Positions 60,800 to 64,000 of a stretch of DNA of 64,000 nucleotides are shown one piece after another. The stretch spans positions 434,001 to 498,000 of the forward strand of contig NZ_JNWO01000007.1 in the NCBI RefSeq assembly GCF_000716435.1, written 5' to 3'. Made by a program: the position numbers and the translations under genes. Origin of the DNA: Streptomyces xylophagus. Its GTDB lineage: Bacteria; Actinomycetota; Actinomycetes; Streptomycetales; Streptomycetaceae. The notes beneath the pieces are model-generated. The model searched no databases, was not told the DNA's origin, and worked only from the letters and a program-made list of their open reading frames with translations. Each line of letters opens with the position of its first letter. Position 1 is the stretch's first letter.

Positions 60800-62494
60800 A
60801 TGACCACCGTGGAGCACTCCCCCGCCCTCGCCCCGCTGCGCCAGGCGCGCGAGCGGTTCCTCAGTGACCGCCCGCTGCCCGACGGCATCCCGGACGAGGT
60901 CCTCGCCGCTTGGCGCCGCGCCCGCTTCTTCGGCGTACGGCATGACCTCGATGGACCGGTCCAGGATCCCGAACCGCCCGTCGAATCAGCCCTGTTGGAG
61001 GCGGCGCGGCCGGTGCTGGAGCGCATCGCGCCGGCCCTCGGCGGCCACTCGGCGCTGCTCCTCACCGACGAGCGGCTGCGGGTGCTGTGGACCGCGGGCG
61101 ACGTGCCCGGCGACGACCGGTGCCGCGATCTGTCCGAGCGGGAGGTGGGTCACAACAGCGCTGCCCTCGCCCTGCGCACCCGGCAGCAGGCCGAGGTGCA
61201 CGGCCCCGAGCACTTTCTCGACGTGTGGCAGGACGTGTCGGCGGTCAGTGTGCCGCTGCTCGCCCCGGATTCCGGGCAGGTGCTCGGCACGGTGACCGTC
61301 GCGTCCGGCCTGTGCGCCGGGTGCGGCCCGCATCCGGGGGCCGCCCTCGCCGAGGCGGCGGCCATGGCGGTGGAGGCGGAACTGCTGGCCCGCTCCCGTA
61401 CCGCCGAACGGGTGCTCCTCGACGCCTACACCCGGGCCGCGCACGGCCCGGACCGCGCCGTCGTCGCCCTCGACGGCCGCAACCGCCTCGTCAGCCAGGC
61501 CGCGGTACGCCTCGCCACACCCCAGGTACTGACCGCCCTGGAACGCGCGAGCACCAGCGAGGAGCCCTACGACGCCGCGCTCCCCGAAGGCGCCGGGTGC
61601 ACGGCCGAGATCACTCCGGTACGGCACGAGGGCCGCGTCTTCGGGATCGTGGCCGTCCTCGAAGCGCGCGCCGCCGAGGTACCGTTTCCGTCTCCGCGCC
61701 CCGCGCTGGCGCTCGCGGGCGGTTCGGTGCCCTGGCGGCACGCGGTCGCCCGGGCCGTCGAACTTGCCCGGGTCCACGAGCCCCTCCTGCTGACCGGCGA
61801 GCGCGGGGCGGGCAAGACCGCGCTCGCCCGTGAACTGCTCGGCGACACCGTGCCCCTGATCGCCGATGCCGCCGAGTCGCCCGAACTCGGCGTGAAATAC
61901 AGCGAGTTGGCCGACGGCCGCCCCCTGCTCCTGCGGCACGCCGAACGGCTGGCCCAGCCGGACGTCGCCGCGCTCAACTCCCTGCTCGACGAACACCCCG
62001 ACGTCTTCCTTCTGGTCACCTACACCCCCGGCACTCCCCCGGGCCCCTGCTTCCAGCGTCTCCTGGACACCCTGGCACCCCGGTCGGTCGCCCTGCCCGC
62101 GCTGCGTGAACGCCCCGAGGACGTACGGGAGTTGCTGCCGGTCCTGGCACCCCGTCCGGCCTCGGGACAGCCCCCGCTCACCTGGACGCTGGACGCGCTG
62201 CGGGCCCTGGAGGAGCACCCGTGGCCCGGGAACGTCACCGAACTCGCCCATGTCGTCAGGGCGTTGGCGGAGCACCGGCGGGTCACCGGCCCGGTGCGGC
62301 GGGCCGAGCTGCCCGATCCCGTCCGGGAGGGTCCTGCGGCACGGCGGCTCAGCCCGATGGAGCACGCCGAACGCGCGGCGATCCTGGGGGCGTTGCGCCG
62401 GCACGGCGGCAACAAGTCGCGGGCGGCAGCCGCGTTGGGGATCGGCCGGGCGACGCTGTATCGCAAGCTGCGCGGGTACCGGGGCATCTCGTAG
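60800..62494 (+). CDS. AcoR-like (GAF, AAA+, Fis HTH) transcriptional activator
   Basis: A 564-residue regulator. An AcoR/GAF-like sensor domain spans about 60-215 (ALLLTDERLRVLWTAGD, REVGHNSAALALRTRQQAEVHGPEHF). A degenerate AAA+ domain spans about 315-480, with Walker A LLTGERGAGKTALARELL. The GAFTGA loop used to contact sigma-54 is absent. HPWPGNVTELAHVVRAL precedes a Fis-type HTH (ILGALRRHGGNKSRAAAALGIGRATLYRKLR). ATG 60800 has GAGAGGCG upstream. Divergent from the resorcinol-type operon, its likely target. Streptomyces lack sigma-54, which agrees with loss of GAFTGA. Confidence 0.88.
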   Translation: MTTVEHSPALAPLRQARERFLSDRPLPDGIPDEVLAAWRRARFFGVRHDLDGPVQDPEPPVESALLEAARPVLERIAPALGGHSALLLTDERLRVLWTAGDVPGDDRCRDLSEREVGHNSAALALRTRQQAEVHGPEHFLDVWQDVSAVSVPLLAPDSGQVLGTVTVASGLCAGCGPHPGAALAEAAAMAVEAELLARSRTAERVLLDAYTRAAHGPDRAVVALDGRNRLVSQAAVRLATPQVLTALERASTSEEPYDAALPEGAGCTAEITPVRHEGRVFGIVAVLEARAAEVPFPSPRPALALAGGSVPWRHAVARAVELARVHEPLLLTGERGAGKTALARELLGDTVPLIADAAESPELGVKYSELADGRPLLLRHAERLAQPDVAALNSLLDEHPDVFLLVTYTPGTPPGPCFQRLLDTLAPRSVALPALRERPEDVRELLPVLAPRPASGQPPLTWTLDALRALEEHPWPGNVTELAHVVRALAEHRRVTGPVRRAELPDPVREGPAARRLSPMEHAERAAILGALRRHGGNKSRAAAALGIGRATLYRKLRGYRGIS

Positions 62495-62546
62495 GCGGCT
62501 GCCGTTCTGTGAGCGTGCCCAACGGGGTTGATCGTGCCCAACGGCG

Positions 62547-63059
62547 TTATTTGATCAGGGCGTTGGCCACGACGACCACCACCCCGAGCAGCGCGTCCAC
62601 CGCCCCGATGACCACGGCCGCGATCCAGCTCCGCGCCGACCAGCGGGCCGTGACCAGGCCAAGGCAGAACAGCAGCGCGATGTTGAGGACGAACGCCGCG
62701 TACTCGACCCCGTTCGCCGGCCACCAGCCCCAGCCGGCCCCCGCGAGCAGCAGGACGGTGGGCAGCGCGGCGGCGACCAGGGGCCACTCGTCGCGCAGGG
62801 TGCGCAGGGCGTCCCAGCGGCGGTGCGGAGCGCGCTCGGCGATGTAGTGGGCGTACCCGTGGGCCAGTGCCGAGGCGGCTGCGGTCACCAGCAGCCACAG
62901 GGCGTCGTAGCGGCGGCTGCCCTTGGAGGTGTGGCCGTACTGGGTGAGCGCGGCGACCATCGAGCAGGCCAGGACGGCGCCGTAGACGCCCCCGAAGAGG
63001 ATGTTCTCCCGGGTGGTGTGCGGGTGCGGCTCGGGGACGGTCGCCGTGGTCTGCGCCAT
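62547..63059 (-). CDS. Small integral membrane protein of unknown function
   Basis: A 170-residue protein with about five hydrophobic segments (ILFGGVYGAVLACSMVAAL, ALWLLVTAAASALAHGYAHYIAE, LVAAALPTVLLLAGAGWGWWP, VEYAAFVLNIALLFCLGLV, IAAVVIGAVDALLGVVVVVANALI). The ATG at 63059 follows GGAGGGC. The family is common in Streptomyces, but the function is unknown. Confidence 0.78.
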   Translation of the reverse strand: MAQTTATVPEPHPHTTRENILFGGVYGAVLACSMVAALTQYGHTSKGSRRYDALWLLVTAAASALAHGYAHYIAERAPHRRWDALRTLRDEWPLVAAALPTVLLLAGAGWGWWPANGVEYAAFVLNIALLFCLGLVTARWSARSWIAAVVIGAVDALLGVVVVVANALIK

Positions 63060-63182
63060 GCCCTCCACGATCACCCGGCCCCGCCGGGGCCGCCACTCCG
63101 CGACGAAGTGTCCTCCGACCTGGGCCGATACCCCACACAGTGTCCACGCCCGGGGCGGGCGGCGCCGGGCTAGGGTCGCGGC

Positions 63183-63527
63183 ATGACGCACAGTTTCGTT
63201 GTCCGCATCCCCGACGCCGCGCTCGAACCCGAGCCGCTCGACCCGGCGCAGATCGTCTCCGGTAGGCCCGAGGTCACCGGGAAGGTCGTGTGGGAGTCCG
63301 AGGACGGGCGGCAGATCCGCGGGATCTGGCAGATCACCCCGGGCGTGGTCACCGACACCGAGGCGGACGAGCTGTTCGTCGTGATCAGCGGCTCGGCGAC
63401 CATCGAGGTCGAGGGCGGGGAGACCCTGAAGGTCGGTCCCGGGGACATGGCCGTGCTCCGCGCGGGCGACCGTACGACGTGGACGGTGCACGAGACGCTC
63501 CGCAAGGCGTACGCGATCAATCTGTGA
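63183..63527 (+). CDS. Cupin domain-containing protein
   Basis: A 114-residue single-domain cupin. RGIWQITPGVVTDTEADELFVVISGSATIEVEGGETLKVGPGDMAVLRAGDRTTWTVHETLRKAY is the (DUF861-like) cupin barrel, with TEADELFVVISG replacing the usual His-rich motif 1. ATG 63183 begins the homology. It is monocistronic and convergent with the LacI-type gene end. No substrate is evident. Confidence 0.88.
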   Translation: MTHSFVVRIPDAALEPEPLDPAQIVSGRPEVTGKVVWESEDGRQIRGIWQITPGVVTDTEADELFVVISGSATIEVEGGETLKVGPGDMAVLRAGDRTTWTVHETLRKAYAINL

Positions 63528-63533
63528 CGACCC

Positions 63534-64000
63534 TCAACGGGCCCCCGCCATGGGCATGTTGTAGGGCGTGACGACCTGGATCGCGGACGGCAGGACCGGG
63601 CCCGCGGGCGGCAGGGCGTCGTGCGCGCGCATCACGATGCGGCAGGCCTCGCGCACGTCCTGGCGCAGGTCGTGGTGGAGGACGGCCGACAGCCGCTGCT
63701 CGTGCAGCAGCCGGGTGTTGTCGTGGTCGAGGTCGTGCGCGACGAACACGGCGCACTCGCGGTCGAGGTCGGCGAAGGCGCGCAGCGTCGCGATGTTGCC
63801 GCCGCCGATCGAGTAGACCGCGCGGATGTCCGGGTCGCGCTCGAGGGCGGCGCGGACGAGGTCGTACTGGGTGGCGTCCAGGCCGTGGCCCTCGGTGATC
63901 TCGACGAGGGCCCGGTCCGGGTAGCGGGCGCGCATGGTGCTGCGGAAGCCCATCTCGCGTTCCTCCTCGTTGCGGAAGAAGCCGCTGCTCAGGCTGGTGA
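63534..64000 (-). CDS. LacI-type transcriptional regulator, C-terminal sensor domain (partial)
   Basis: Only the C-terminal 154 residues are in the window; the gene continues past the right edge. SLSSGFFRNEEEREMGFRSTMRARYPDRALVEITEG and AVYSIGGGNIATLRAFADLDRECAVFVAHDLDHDNTRLLHEQRLSAVLHHDLRQD are the periplasmic-binding-protein-like domain. The pattern is typical of LacI regulators or ribose-binding proteins of this fold (peripla_BP type with DLxxD). The DNA-binding end is not visible, so a sugar ABC binding protein remains possible. Confidence 0.75.
   Translation of the reverse strand, partial: TSLSSGFFRNEEEREMGFRSTMRARYPDRALVEITEGHGLDATQYDLVRAALERDPDIRAVYSIGGGNIATLRAFADLDRECAVFVAHDLDHDNTRLLHEQRLSAVLHHDLRQDVREACRIVMRAHDALPPAGPVLPSAIQVVTPYNMPMAGAR

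Overview
The window is high-GC actinobacterial DNA and almost certainly Streptomyces. GTG and TTG starts are frequent, and stop/start overlaps (ATGA, GTGA, TTGA) tie many operons together. Twin-arginine lipoprotein signals, plant-polysaccharide hydrolases and families first named in Streptomyces (SCO2523-SCO2525, SAV_2336) point the same way. No marker gene gives a species.

Region 1 (1-20.3 kb) is carbohydrate uptake and cellulose breakdown. Two sugar ABC importers (1-1662 and 4929-8324) lie around an ABC exporter and a GH43 protein. The second importer is divergent from a LacI regulator followed by a DUF2264 gene. Next come GH6 and GH9 cellulases, a GH1 beta-glucosidase and a second LacI regulator. 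A HEAT-repeat protein and a decayed permease close the region.

Region 2 (20.4-35.3 kb) is two divergent transcription units that look like one glycoside utilisation locus. The left unit, on the minus strand, holds a TIM-barrel sugar isomerase, an oligopeptide-type (family 5) importer, a GH43 enzyme and a DUF5060 protein. In that importer one permease and one ATPase are fused through a low-complexity linker of about 200 residues. The right unit, on the plus strand, holds a split transketolase, a FGGY kinase and a SorC regulator. The isomerase, kinase and split transketolase set resembles the D-apiose pathway; this is an inference.

Region 3 (35.8-52.9 kb) is a tandem pair of genomic islands at the 3' end of a tRNA-Pro(GGG) gene. 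The tRNA 3' end occurs three times (35807, 46525, 52832). Each internal flank also carries an 18-bp integrase arm-like repeat at a fixed distance. Island A (about 10.7 kb) holds a tightly coupled four-gene operon: alpha/beta hydrolase, caspase-like protease with a VMAP-type C-terminus, MoxR AAA ATPase, and a 1530-residue vWA-nucleosidase-NB-ARC-TPR protein. It fits the vWA-MoxR-VMAP class of predicted conflict systems and is the most interesting locus here. Island B (about 6.3 kb) holds SCO2525-, SCO2524- and frameshifted SCO2523-type genes, a GNAT acetyltransferase, a membrane protein and an IS fragment. Neither island has a recognisable integrase.

Region 4 (52.9-64 kb) is core-like: a YceI protein, a NUDIX hydrolase and an MFS exporter with its TetR regulator. 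It also holds a hydroxyquinol (resorcinol-type) catabolic operon divergent from an AcoR-like activator. A membrane protein, a cupin and the end of a LacI-type regulator finish the window. One palindrome, TGTCTC-N5-GAGACA, stands upstream of both the aromatic operon and the YceI gene.
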